Below, piece by piece: positions 40,533-48,688 of a stretch of DNA of 64,000 nucleotides (its first letter is position 1; each line of letters starts with the position of its first letter). The stretch is from NCBI GenBank assembly GCA_007845485.1, contig SDRW01000001.1:62001-126000 (forward strand), read 5' to 3'. The DNA comes from TM7 phylum sp. oral taxon 348 (GTDB lineage: Bacteria; Patescibacteriota; Saccharimonadia; Saccharimonadales; Saccharimonadaceae). The translations under genes and the position numbers were made by a program. A model generated the notes under the pieces. It was not told where the DNA came from and ran no database searches. It saw nothing but the letters and a program-made list of their open reading frames with translations.

Positions 40533-43352
40533 TTATTTCACAACAATATTTAAAATTTTATCTGGTATATAAACATTTTTTATATTTTGCTTACCTTTGA
40601 TAAAGCTCATTACATGGCCATTAGCAAAGGCCATAGTCTCCACTTCATCTTTAGACAATCCTCGATTACACTCCAAACGGGCACGAACTTTACCGTTAAC
40701 CTGTATTATAATAGTAGTTTGGTCAGATTTTAATAGATCATCATTCCAAGAAGGCCAATTATCAATATGAATTGTTGACTTATGACCAATCTGATACCAA
40801 AGCTCTTCTGTAATATGTGGCGCAAATGGCGCAAGAACCATTAGTAAATTCTCCAAGGCAATTCTCCAAGGTTCTGATTTGGTAATACAATAATTTTCTT
40901 TTATTTTATATAAATTGTTTACAGTTTCCATCATAAAAGAGACAGCCGTATTAAACTTTTCATCACGAATATCCTCAGTTACTTTTTTCGCTACCAAGTT
41001 GGCTATGCGTAGAATTTCAGTGTCATATTTAGGATTGCTCCTCTCGGTATCACTAGAGTCAATATACTCCTGGACCAAATTCCAAATACGATTTAAGAAC
41101 CTATAAGAACCTGGCACGCCACGAGTATCCCACGGTGCATCCATGTCATACGGCGCGATAAACATTTCGTAGACTCTGAGTGCGTCGGCGCCATAGCCGC
41201 TGTCCATAATTTCCATTGGATCGATGACATTACCTTTGGACTTAGACATCTTTTGACCGTCGGGCGCCATGATGTAGGCGTTGTACATCATCCGCTTAAA
41301 CGGCTCGGGCGTTGGTACTAAGCCAAGTTTGTAGAAAAAGCGCATCCAAAAACGGCTATATAGCAAGTGCGCCACCGCGTGATCCGCCCCGTTGTAATAG
41401 TCGACCGGCATCCAGTGGTTAATTCGCTCTGGATCCCACGCCTGCTTGTCATTATGCGGGTCCAGATAGCGCAGGAAATACCAACTAGAGCAAGCATAGC
41501 CATCCAATGTATCAGTTTCGCGCCTACCTTTAACCCAATTATTACCTTCTGGTTTCGGATCGGTAATCGGCACTGTCTTACTTGTCTCAACGTCAACCCA
41601 CACGCGCACCCAATCGTCAACCTGCGCCAGAACGGACGTGTTTCCGCCAGTCGGTTTGAAATCCTCAACCTCTGGCAAAACCACTGGCAAACACTCGTCT
41701 GCCACGGCAATCGGCGCTCGCCCATCAACATGAACAATCGGAATAGGCGCACCCCAGTAGCGCTGGCGAGAAATCAGCCAGTCGCGCATCTTGTATGTCG
41801 TTTTACTCTGTCCAGCACCTTGCTGTTCTAGCCATGCCACAATTTGCTCGCGAGCATCTTCGCTGCGCGTGCCATCAAATTGGCCAGAATTAATCAACTC
41901 GCCTTCACCAGTATAGCAGCCAATGTCCGCCGAATTTTCTGGCTTATCAACCACTTGGATAATTGGCAGGTCAAACTTTTCAGCAAAGGCAAAATCACGC
42001 TCATCATGCGCTGGTACCGCCATAACCGCGCCCGTGCCATAGCTACCCAATACATAATCAGCTACCCAAATTGGAAGTTTTTTTCCGTTAACTGGATTAA
42101 TTGCATAGCTACCAGTAAATACACCTGTCTTTTCTTTATTTTCTTGACGTTCAATATCTGTCTTCTGCTGAGAGCCTTTAATATATTCCTCTATTTTTTC
42201 GCGAGTATAATTATTTAATAATTTTGGAACTAATTTATGCTCAGGCGCTAGAGCTAAATAGGTTGCGCCAAATAATGTATCAGGGCGAGTCGTAAAAACC
42301 TTAATCGGTGGTAAATACTCAAAATCATAAACCGTAAAAATATCATCCAACGAAACTTCTTCGCCATAGAATTTCCTAAAACTCAACAATTTTTCATTAT
42401 CATCGCTATAATGCTCATGTCCAGAAGCATCATTAGGTATATCTCTTAGTGGGAGCTGGCGGATATTAGCTATTTTTATATATCCAAATGAAGATACTTT
42501 CTCTCCATCACGTACCATAGCATCAGCAATATCACCAATCTTAAGTTTTTTAGCTTCATACCTAATTGTATTAGTTTTTTTACCAGAAATAATTTTTTCT
42601 GCCAGATCGGGGGTGAATTTCAGAGAGTCAGATGCTATTAAATCGAGAGTAAAATTAACCTCAGCGCCAACAGAACGACCAATCCAATTCTTCTGCATAG
42701 TTTTGACCATTTCTGTCCAATCAAGATCATCAGTTGCATCTAAGATCTCGTCTGCATATGCCGTTATACGGAAGAACCATTGCTTTAAATTTTTCTTAGT
42801 AACTGGATTACCACAACGCCAACATTTTCCACCCTCAACTTGCTCATTTGCTAAAACAGTATTATCTGTTTCACACCACCATTGCGGCTGTTCTTTCTGA
42901 TATGCTAAATCATGTTTATATAATTGTGTAAAAATCCATTGCGTCCATTTATAATACTCAGGATCAGCTGTTGAAATTTCTTTCGTCCAATCATAGCTAA
43001 ATCCAAGGCGCTTCAACTGCTCTTTGAAATGGATCTTAGCCTCATCATGTGCAACTCTAGGAGTTTTTCCAACTTTAATAGCGTAATTCTCCACTGGCAA
43101 ACCAAAACTATCCCAACCAATCGGATGATAAGCATTATAACCCTGTTGACGTTTAGCTCGAACTTTTATATCTGAAAATTGATAAGTCCTACCGTGCCCA
43201 ATATGAATACCAGCACCAGTAATACCAGGCAACATACTAAAACTATAATATTTTTTACGGGAATCATCATTTAAATCAACTTTATAAGTTTCATTTTCAT
43301 CCCATATTTGTCGCCATTTTTTCTCTACTTCAATAGGGTTGTAACGCTTCAT
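40533..43352 (-). CDS. leuS: Leucyl-tRNA synthetase with an inserted ASCH-like domain
   Basis: 939 aa. HIGH-class motif HIGHG (residues 50-54); zinc-type Cys cluster C160, C177, C180; CP1 editing domain with threonine-rich TTRPDTLFG (from about 354); and KMSKSKGNVIDP in the catalytic core, then the anticodon-binding helices. Between GAEVNFTLD and PPIKVFTTRP, where normal LeuRS has a few residues, about 110 extra residues are inserted (about 238-347). The middle of the gene (41110-42060) is much richer in G/C than both sides (41581-41640: 36/60; 42541-42600: 12/60) with the frame intact. Confidence 0.97.
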   Translation of the reverse strand: MKRYNPIEVEKKWRQIWDENETYKVDLNDDSRKKYYSFSMLPGITGAGIHIGHGRTYQFSDIKVRAKRQQGYNAYHPIGWDSFGLPVENYAIKVGKTPRVAHDEAKIHFKEQLKRLGFSYDWTKEISTADPEYYKWTQWIFTQLYKHDLAYQKEQPQWWCETDNTVLANEQVEGGKCWRCGNPVTKKNLKQWFFRITAYADEILDATDDLDWTEMVKTMQKNWIGRSVGAEVNFTLDLIASDSLKFTPDLAEKIISGKKTNTIRYEAKKLKIGDIADAMVRDGEKVSSFGYIKIANIRQLPLRDIPNDASGHEHYSDDNEKLLSFRKFYGEEVSLDDIFTVYDFEYLPPIKVFTTRPDTLFGATYLALAPEHKLVPKLLNNYTREKIEEYIKGSQQKTDIERQENKEKTGVFTGSYAINPVNGKKLPIWVADYVLGSYGTGAVMAVPAHDERDFAFAEKFDLPIIQVVDKPENSADIGCYTGEGELINSGQFDGTRSEDAREQIVAWLEQQGAGQSKTTYKMRDWLISRQRYWGAPIPIVHVDGRAPIAVADECLPVVLPEVEDFKPTGGNTSVLAQVDDWVRVWVDVETSKTVPITDPKPEGNNWVKGRRETDTLDGYACSSWYFLRYLDPHNDKQAWDPERINHWMPVDYYNGADHAVAHLLYSRFWMRFFYKLGLVPTPEPFKRMMYNAYIMAPDGQKMSKSKGNVIDPMEIMDSGYGADALRVYEMFIAPYDMDAPWDTRGVPGSYRFLNRIWNLVQEYIDSSDTERSNPKYDTEILRIANLVAKKVTEDIRDEKFNTAVSFMMETVNNLYKIKENYCITKSEPWRIALENLLMVLAPFAPHITEELWYQIGHKSTIHIDNWPSWNDDLLKSDQTTIIIQVNGKVRARLECNRGLSKDEVETMAFANGHVMSFIKGKQNIKNVYIPDKILNIVVK
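41110..42060. other. GC-rich tract inside leuS
   Basis: A roughly 950-bp internal segment of leuS has G/C content about double that of the flanks on short hand counts (36/60 versus 12/60). The frame continues through both borders, as expected for a homologous recombination tract from a related donor. Confidence 0.65.
42312..42641 (-). other. ASCH-like domain insertion in LeuRS
   Basis: Encodes residues about 238-347: LKFTPDLAEKIISGKKTNTI, RYEAKKLKIGD, YIKIANIRQLPLRDI, then LLSFRKFYG and DIFTVYDFEYL. The order 'F-x-LAEKIL-x-GKKT-x-TIR', 'L-x-x-GD', a strand plus 'v-x-x-l-x-LRDI', and a final 'v-x-DF-x-YL' follows the ASCH fold, a PUA-related RNA-binding domain. It lies outside the GC-rich tract, so it is part of the backbone allele. 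Confidence 0.68.
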
Positions 43353-43414
43353 AATAAATATATTATAACAAAAGCTAACAAGTTTTGTTTACAAAACTAA
43401 AATCCACGAGAATG

Positions 43415-44512
43415 TTAGTTTTGTAATATATTATAAATATTTCTTATATCAACCGTTTCCGTATTATTAGGAAGCCTAGGTTCGACTTTATCTCCATAAG
43501 ATAACTTTAGATTAAGGTCGTAAGAAAATCCCTTCTTCTTGTTGTCCTTGGACTGTAGTTCTATATGTGTAATTTTATGAGATATTCTATCAACCCAAAT
43601 GGTAAAATTATTAGACAGCTCTTGTTTTTGCCTATCTTTTTTAGATTCAAATAATTTCAAAAATTTGTTGCAAGACGAAGATTCATTTACTATATCTAGA
43701 TCCCTAATAGAATGCATAAAATTATCAGCCTTACTTTTATCAAACTTAATTCTAAGCCCCTTAGAGCCAGATTTATCTGCGATATTTTGATTTTCATCCA
43801 CTAAAATAAATTGATTTTTACGAAAGTTCTTTACTAGGATACTAGAAGTAGATTTATCATTTCTAATTTTATTATTCAAGTCATCAATACATTGTAAAAC
43901 TTGCCTACTTACATCGTTTCTACTTAACATTCCGTAGTTAATTTTTATCCACTTACCCCTAAGTTTATTTGCAACACGAGAGAAGTAATTTTCGACTTTT
44001 TCTTTTAGCTGGTCTTTATTCAAATTATTATTAACTTCATCTACAGTATCCTCAATAGATAATTTTTTAATATAGCTATTGCTAAGAGTATTAGTAATTT
44101 TATCTATATCATCAGCTTTAATATATAAAGATCCGTTGAAGTTTGTTATTAAATCTAAGCCGATTTTAGCTTCTTTATTAGGTACAGAGGATTTACCATT
44201 AGATAGTCTACTAACTTTAATTTTAGACCTACCAAAATCTTTTTCTCGTACAAAATCCACACTCATAAATGTGGATGCAGAGTTATTTTTTAAATTTATA
44301 TCCCCATTAAAACCCGTAGAACTTAATAACCCAGCAAAACCATCGGCCATCATTTTATTGGGATTATTATACCAGCACATACAAGCAAAAATAGATAGGG
44401 ATATAACCACAATTAATATAACTACAACACCAACAACCACGAAAGACTTCTTTGTTCTACTACATAATGAAGATAGTTTACTTTTATTGTGATTGAGTGT
44501 ATTGGAGCTCAT
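43415..44512 (-). CDS. Membrane-anchored protein, paralogue of the adjacent gene
   Basis: 365 aa. Cytoplasmic N-terminus (about 20 residues), transmembrane helix about 23-45, then a long extracytoplasmic beta-rich domain. It shares with the next gene the sequence landmarks FNGDINLKN/LNGDISMAN, SLYIKA/NLYIKA, GKWIKIN/GKWIVIN, NQFILV/NRFIFI, the KFDKSKADNFMHSI/KFDREVLNKFMNSL block and a late Ser-Cys. The pattern is reminiscent of periplasmic lipid-binding LolA/LppX-type folds, but that is only a suggestion. The 21-nt spacing puts the pair in one unit. Confidence 0.8.
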   Translation of the reverse strand: MSSNTLNHNKSKLSSLCSRTKKSFVVVGVVVILIVVISLSIFACMCWYNNPNKMMADGFAGLLSSTGFNGDINLKNNSASTFMSVDFVREKDFGRSKIKVSRLSNGKSSVPNKEAKIGLDLITNFNGSLYIKADDIDKITNTLSNSYIKKLSIEDTVDEVNNNLNKDQLKEKVENYFSRVANKLRGKWIKINYGMLSRNDVSRQVLQCIDDLNNKIRNDKSTSSILVKNFRKNQFILVDENQNIADKSGSKGLRIKFDKSKADNFMHSIRDLDIVNESSSCNKFLKLFESKKDRQKQELSNNFTIWVDRISHKITHIELQSKDNKKKGFSYDLNLKLSYGDKVEPRLPNNTETVDIRNIYNILQN

Positions 44513-44533
44513 CGGTCAATCTCTTGCTAATAT

Positions 44534-45595
44534 TTATCGCGTAATCTGTGAATTATATTGTTCTGCCGTCTTTTTAAATACGCCTATCATTTGAGAAATG
44601 TCAGAAAGTATATCTGATACAGGTACCGCATCATCCGCAGGAGCATCTTCTACTTTTACCTTATCATAAGATAGATTGATTCCGATATTTGCCGATTGAC
44701 CTCCTTCTAGAGTCGAAGTCATATTAACAGATTTTAATTGATCTTTATCATCAATTACTATATCTAGAGATATGTTTGTATTAGAATTATTATTTTGTGA
44801 AGTTTGCTCTTGTTGACTATTTTGATTCTCTGACTCAGAGGCTAAATTAATTCCTGAACAGCTCTTTGTATCCTTGATAATAGATGATTCTTGTAGTGAA
44901 TTCATAAACTTGTTTAATACTTCTCTATCAAACTTAACGGAATATATAGTATCGTTCCCATCTTTAGATGTATTCTTTATGAATATAAATCGATTATTTT
45001 TATAGACGTCCAGGAATGTATTCTGTATATTTTTATCTTTCTTTAGTTTACCAAAAACATCGGCAATACAGTTCTGACCCTGAAACGTCTTATTGTCAAC
45101 TCTATTTATTACAATCCATTTTCCATTTATTTTTGCAACAGCCTGATCAGCATAAAGTTTTGCTTCTGGGGCGCCAGAGAGTAAATAACTACTTAAACTA
45201 CCTAGACCTGTAGCTTTAATATATAAATTAGACTTATTGCTAATCGAACCGCGAACATCAAAAGAAGCATCGACTTTATTATTGCCTTGTTGCATATTAA
45301 CAGTGAACTTAGCGCTAATTTTATCAGCATTAGCCATAGAGATATCACCGTTCAGACTGATTGGTGATGTTCCACCAGATTGTTTTGTCGCAATTTTTGC
45401 TGATATATTATCTTTAGACATGGCTGTAAAAATCGCATCAATAATCCGCTGCTCACCAGAACTACTACCACGAGCTATTATATTTCCTATACAGAAGGCG
45501 CAAACGACCAAAATAGCAACCCCAGCAACTACAAATAGTCTATTAAATTTACTATCCATCATTTTTTTGATTATCTTTTTAGTCGCCTTCTTCAC
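44534..45595 (-). CDS. Membrane-anchored protein, paralogue of the downstream gene
   Basis: 353 aa with the same plan: short basic N-terminus (KKATKKIIKKMMDSKFNR), transmembrane helix about 17-38, extracytoplasmic domain. Landmarks shared with its neighbour are listed there. A low-complexity Asn/Gln/Ser insert sits around residues 255-275. The last ~40 residues are acidic then helical. The pair is a tandem duplication followed by strong divergence. Function unknown; surface location suggests involvement in envelope or host contact. Confidence 0.8.
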   Translation of the reverse strand: MKKATKKIIKKMMDSKFNRLFVVAGVAILVVCAFCIGNIIARGSSSGEQRIIDAIFTAMSKDNISAKIATKQSGGTSPISLNGDISMANADKISAKFTVNMQQGNNKVDASFDVRGSISNKSNLYIKATGLGSLSSYLLSGAPEAKLYADQAVAKINGKWIVINRVDNKTFQGQNCIADVFGKLKKDKNIQNTFLDVYKNNRFIFIKNTSKDGNDTIYSVKFDREVLNKFMNSLQESSIIKDTKSCSGINLASESENQNSQQEQTSQNNNSNTNISLDIVIDDKDQLKSVNMTSTLEGGQSANIGINLSYDKVKVEDAPADDAVPVSDILSDISQMIGVFKKTAEQYNSQITR

Positions 45596-45640
45596 TATTC
45601 CCCCTTATTTCTATTAATTATACTATAGTGATTATCTCTT

Positions 45641-46921
45641 TTAAAACTTTGAGAAAAAATTTGTCTTAATTTCTAGCCACTCTGGCTCCTGGCGGACTAG
45701 CTTTTTCATATCATCAGTTGACTTAAGCATGATTTTTAGAGCTTCCTCGGCAAAAATACCATTCTGCGAGCCCTTAGCTAAAACTACTGCCCCCCTCTCT
45801 AGTTTGCTATGCACAAAAGCGCCCGCACTAATTGCATCTGGAAAACTACGGACAAAGCAGCCATTCGCTTCAGCAACTGGCGCCAAATATCTACCAGATT
45901 CATTTCCAATTGTAACAACCCAGTTAATTCCATTTGGATGACATAATCTACCAAGTTCTGCATGCTCTTGTGCAGACGTAGCGCCAAGTTCATTCATATC
46001 GCCTAAAATTGCAATTTTTTGAGGTGCTTCTATATTTGACAAAGTATTAATTGCAGCAGCTGCGGCGGCTGGGCTAGAGTTATATGCATCGTCAATTAGA
46101 ATACTATCTTTAACTCCACGCAAAATATTCATTCTACCAGGGACTGGGCGAATTAATTCAGCACCTCTCACAACAGCCTGTGGCGACATACCAAAACGAA
46201 TCGCGACAGCTATCGCTCCAATAATTGGTCTAATATTATGTTCACCAACAACTTGCAGGGTCGTGCGTATACCATTACCCAGCTCTGGATTTATTAACCT
46301 ACCAGTATATCCATTACCTATAGAAAAACTTTCAATTTCAAATGAATATTCAGCAAGGCTACTAGTACCATAAGTGATAATATTATTATTTGTGAGCATA
46401 CTGGCATATTCTTGAGGCGTATCATCACGATTTATTATAGCTATATCGCTAAAATCAGTAGCTGAAAGTTCTTCTTGAGCAACAGCAGCTAATGTACCAA
46501 AAAATTCCATATGCTCAGGGGTTATACCAGTTACAATAGTAATATCTGGCTTTAAATATGTTCCAAAACACTCAATATCACCAGGCTTATCAGTTCCCAA
46601 TTCTTGAATTACAATATCAACATCTACTGGCTCTTTAATTCGCCTCTTAGCTTGTTTAAAAACATCTCGCCAAGCAGAAACACTTCTAATATCTCTAGGA
46701 TAAGGTATTCCCAGTATAGCTAATGGAGCACTCATATTGGTATTATGATTTCCAGTATGTACTCGGATTCTATATTCCTGAGTTAGAATATTAGCCAAAG
46801 CCATTTTAGTACTAGTTTTACCAACACTACCAGTTATACAAACTAATTTAACATCTGGATGTGAAGCAAAATATCTGCGCACATATTTTTCAAGTTTCCT
46901 CTGAACATACTCTTTGAGCAC
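45641..46921 (-). CDS. murF: MurF-type Mur ligase (UDP-MurNAc-tripeptide:D-Ala-D-Ala ligase)
   Basis: 426 aa. ATP-binding CITGSVGKTSTKMAL (GKTST), HNTNMSAPLAIL, ELGTDKPGDIE metal-binding region, NRDDTPQEYAS, VGEHNIRPIIGAIAVA, IDDAYNSSPAAAAAA, and ILGDMNELG all fit MurF order. It adds D-Ala-D-Ala to the peptidoglycan precursor in the cytoplasm. The N-terminal MurF recognition domain is short, starting almost directly at the ATPase domain, as in several CPR versions. The start is GTG with a GGGG-type ribosome site. Confidence 0.9.
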   Translation of the reverse strand: MLKEYVQRKLEKYVRRYFASHPDVKLVCITGSVGKTSTKMALANILTQEYRIRVHTGNHNTNMSAPLAILGIPYPRDIRSVSAWRDVFKQAKRRIKEPVDVDIVIQELGTDKPGDIECFGTYLKPDITIVTGITPEHMEFFGTLAAVAQEELSATDFSDIAIINRDDTPQEYASMLTNNNIITYGTSSLAEYSFEIESFSIGNGYTGRLINPELGNGIRTTLQVVGEHNIRPIIGAIAVAIRFGMSPQAVVRGAELIRPVPGRMNILRGVKDSILIDDAYNSSPAAAAAAINTLSNIEAPQKIAILGDMNELGATSAQEHAELGRLCHPNGINWVVTIGNESGRYLAPVAEANGCFVRSFPDAISAGAFVHSKLERGAVVLAKGSQNGIFAEEALKIMLKSTDDMKKLVRQEPEWLEIKTNFFSKF

Positions 46922-46997
46922 AATAATTCCCCGTCTGTAAGTTTAGTATAATAGTAAGCAGTTTATATCAAAGTATAACACACAAACATAAGCTATA

Positions 46998-47483
46998 CTA
47001 TAAATCCTCTGCAATTAACTCACTATCTTTACGATAAGACCGCAGTATTTTTAACGACATGCGCGCAATTGGTCCAGCGACCAATATTTGCCACCAAAAC
47101 GCCGCGCAGAAATTCACTGGCCATACCGAGGCAAAGCGCAGCGGTAACTCAAACAGCGGCGTGCCCACCAGCATCAGCCCGATCAAACTCATCGCCAGCG
47201 ACATACCCGTCACCATGCACACTGTTCGCGCCAGTGCATGGGCTTCTGTGCTGTCTTTCGCCTGGACAAAACGCTTCATAGTTTTTTGCGCCAGATTCGA
47301 TACGAGCAAACCCTCGACAACCATGACGATTGCGAAAATCACTGGCTGCAGCAGTAGCGCTTTCTTCAGTGACGACATCGATGCGCCAGCGTGCAAAAAC
47401 GTATTCAGCAAATTCATAAAAATTGACATAGTAAACACCATGACAACGCCATAAAATATTCCTTCTCGCTTGGTGCGGGGCAT
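46998..47483 (-). CDS. DUF2798-family membrane protein
   Basis: 161 aa with four transmembrane segments: about 12-30, 42-65, 92-115 and 122-145. The N-terminal REGIFYGVVMVFTMSIFMN and the pattern with a second half starting ARTVCMVTGMSLAMSLIG match the duplicated DUF2798 layout. Function of the family is unknown. A consensus-like promoter and a leader with a terminator-type hairpin precede it, suggesting conditional expression. Confidence 0.8.
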   Translation of the reverse strand: MPRTKREGIFYGVVMVFTMSIFMNLLNTFLHAGASMSSLKKALLLQPVIFAIVMVVEGLLVSNLAQKTMKRFVQAKDSTEAHALARTVCMVTGMSLAMSLIGLMLVGTPLFELPLRFASVWPVNFCAAFWWQILVAGPIARMSLKILRSYRKDSELIAEDL

Positions 47484-47514
47484 ATTTCCTCCTTTGGTTA
47501 ATTATTTTTTGGCA

Positions 47515-47604
47515 ATAAAAAAGTTGCGCGTTATCGGTGCAACTAGGGTGTTTTATCTTTACAACATTACGCTCCCGCTCAGGGTAAAAGCAACGTATTG
47601 ACCT
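47515..47604 (-). ncRNA. Leader RNA with terminator and competing GTTGC copy (attenuator candidate)
   Basis: Downstream of a strong promoter, the minus strand contains TACG...CGTA around CCC-TGAGC-GGG, then AGTTGC ... GCAACT followed by TTTTTT (47544-47517), a clear intrinsic terminator before the DUF2798 gene. A second GTTGC (47594-47590) could pair with the same GCAAC, as in antitermination. Not assigned to a known riboswitch class. Confidence 0.55.
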
Positions 47605-47610
47605 CTGAAA

Positions 47611-47639
47611 ATCTTAGCAGGGCGGCGGGTTTTTGTCAA
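47611..47639 (-). promoter_or_regulatory. Consensus-like promoter for the DUF2798 leader
   Basis: TTGACA (47639-47634), 17-nt spacer, TAAGAT (47616-47611). The -35 is perfect and the spacing ideal. It sits about 120 nt upstream of the DUF2798 ATG. Confidence 0.8.
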
Positions 47640-47841
47640 GGATTCGCCTAGTGCTATTTAGACGATTTTTGCGATATCTTTACAAGAACAGAGTACGCTA
47701 TTTGATGTATAATTAGAATGTGATTAAAGAAGCTATAATAAAAAAGATTACATTACTGTATAAGTTTAAGTTCGGCAAATAAAATCATCTTGTTAAATGA
47801 TATAAAATATAAAGACTTAGTTAAATAGGAGAATTAAACCA

Positions 47842-48369
47842 ATGTCTCAAACATCACACTCAAATTCAGCTTTACAATTATATAAATTCTGCCCAAAATG
47901 CGGCGGTAAATTTGTTCATCGCGGCGGCAATCATCTGAAATGCCAATCCTGTGATTATAGCTATTTTGTCAATCAGGCGCCGACTGCTGGAGTAATTATT
48001 TTTAATAGCGAGGGCAAGGTGATGATGGCTAAGCGAAAGTTTGAGCCGAAAAAAGGAACATGGCAGTCAATCGGCGGATTTGTCGGATTAGATGAATCTT
48101 TGGAAGAAGCCGCTGTGCGCGAGGCTAAAGAGGAACTTGGCGTGAATATAGAAATAGATAATTATCTAGGCAGCTTTCCTGAGACTTATGAGTTTGGCGG
48201 AGTTGCTGTACCGTTTTTAGCAATTTACTTTACTGCAAAGATTATCGATGGAAATCCGAAACCAAATGATGACGTAGCGGAAATCGGCTATTTTACGCGC
48301 GACGATCTGCAAAAATTAGATATTACGTATCCTGCGCTGCGTGAATTATTGCTTGCAAAAATGTCTTAA
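47842..48369 (+). CDS. Nudix hydrolase with N-terminal zinc ribbon
   Basis: 175 aa. Zinc ribbon CPKCGGKFVHRGG...CQSCDY (residues about 19-43) is followed by the Nudix domain with box GFVGLDESLEEAAVREAKEELGV. This arrangement resembles NudC-type NADH/NAD-RNA pyrophosphatases and related 'zinc-ribbon Nudix' proteins. The NudC SQPWPFPxS motif is not evident, so substrate is open. Ribosome site AGGAG 12 nt upstream. The 200 nt before it (47640-47841) are A/T-rich with several TATAAT-like boxes but no other feature. Confidence 0.88.
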   Translation: MSQTSHSNSALQLYKFCPKCGGKFVHRGGNHLKCQSCDYSYFVNQAPTAGVIIFNSEGKVMMAKRKFEPKKGTWQSIGGFVGLDESLEEAAVREAKEELGVNIEIDNYLGSFPETYEFGGVAVPFLAIYFTAKIIDGNPKPNDDVAEIGYFTRDDLQKLDITYPALRELLLAKMS

Positions 48370-48464
48370 GCTCAAAGCGAAAGTAACATATTAACCCATA
48401 GATAATTTAATAAATAGAATAAAATTTCGTCAAATATGCGTAACTTATTAGCTCGTTAGATAGT

Positions 48465-48499
48465 GGGGCGGAAAAGTTCTGTAATTACTTTTCCGCCCC
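48465..48499. other. Strong 13-bp hairpin
   Basis: GGGGCGGAAAAGT / ACTTTTCCGCCCC with a 9-nt loop. It sits between the convergent Nudix gene and the 34-aa peptide gene. There is no T-run on either strand, so it may block 3' exonucleases or act as a factor-dependent end. Confidence 0.7.
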
Positions 48500-48520
48500 T
48501 TAGACAATGACAGTTAGCCG

Positions 48521-48625
48521 TTAATCGTCATTACCGCCATCATTGTCGAATCCGGAGCCCTCAGGACCGTTATCCTGCTCATTAGCAGCCCCGTCGTCCC
48601 AGTCCCAGCCGTCGTAGGAAGACAT
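48521..48625 (-). CDS. 34-residue acidic Asp/Gly/Trp peptide
   Basis: Begins MSSYDGWDWDDGAANEQDNG and ends FDNDGGNDD. The ribosome site AAGGAGGTGAATT before the ATG is an almost perfect anti-Shine-Dalgarno complement, which supports real translation. A hairpin with a GCGA (GNRA) loop lies just upstream. No lysine or arginine, and nine or ten Asp: strikingly acidic and Gly-rich, with two Trp in a YDGWDWDDG core. It follows a metallopeptidase gene on the same strand (63 nt) and could be its partner, a precursor peptide or a metal-binding peptide. No family recognised. Confidence 0.65.
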   Translation of the reverse strand: MSSYDGWDWDDGAANEQDNGPEGSGFDNDGGNDD

Positions 48626-48688
48626 AATTCACCTCCTTCCTAAGGCTATCGCTAGCCTAGATATAATAGGTTAGCAAGTGGACAATTA

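Noticed and set aside
41318-42218. Additional frames on both strands in the middle of leuS
   Set aside because: They coincide with the GC-rich tract and conflict with an intact LeuRS core; protein composition is not natural.
42312-42641. Intein or homing endonuclease in leuS
   Set aside because: No intein splice-junction Cys/Ser-His-Asn, no LAGLIDADG or HNH motif; the insert is too short and reads as an ASCH-like fold.
48465-48499. Classical intrinsic terminator
   Set aside because: The stem is strong but neither strand has a following T-run, so it is listed only as a hairpin.
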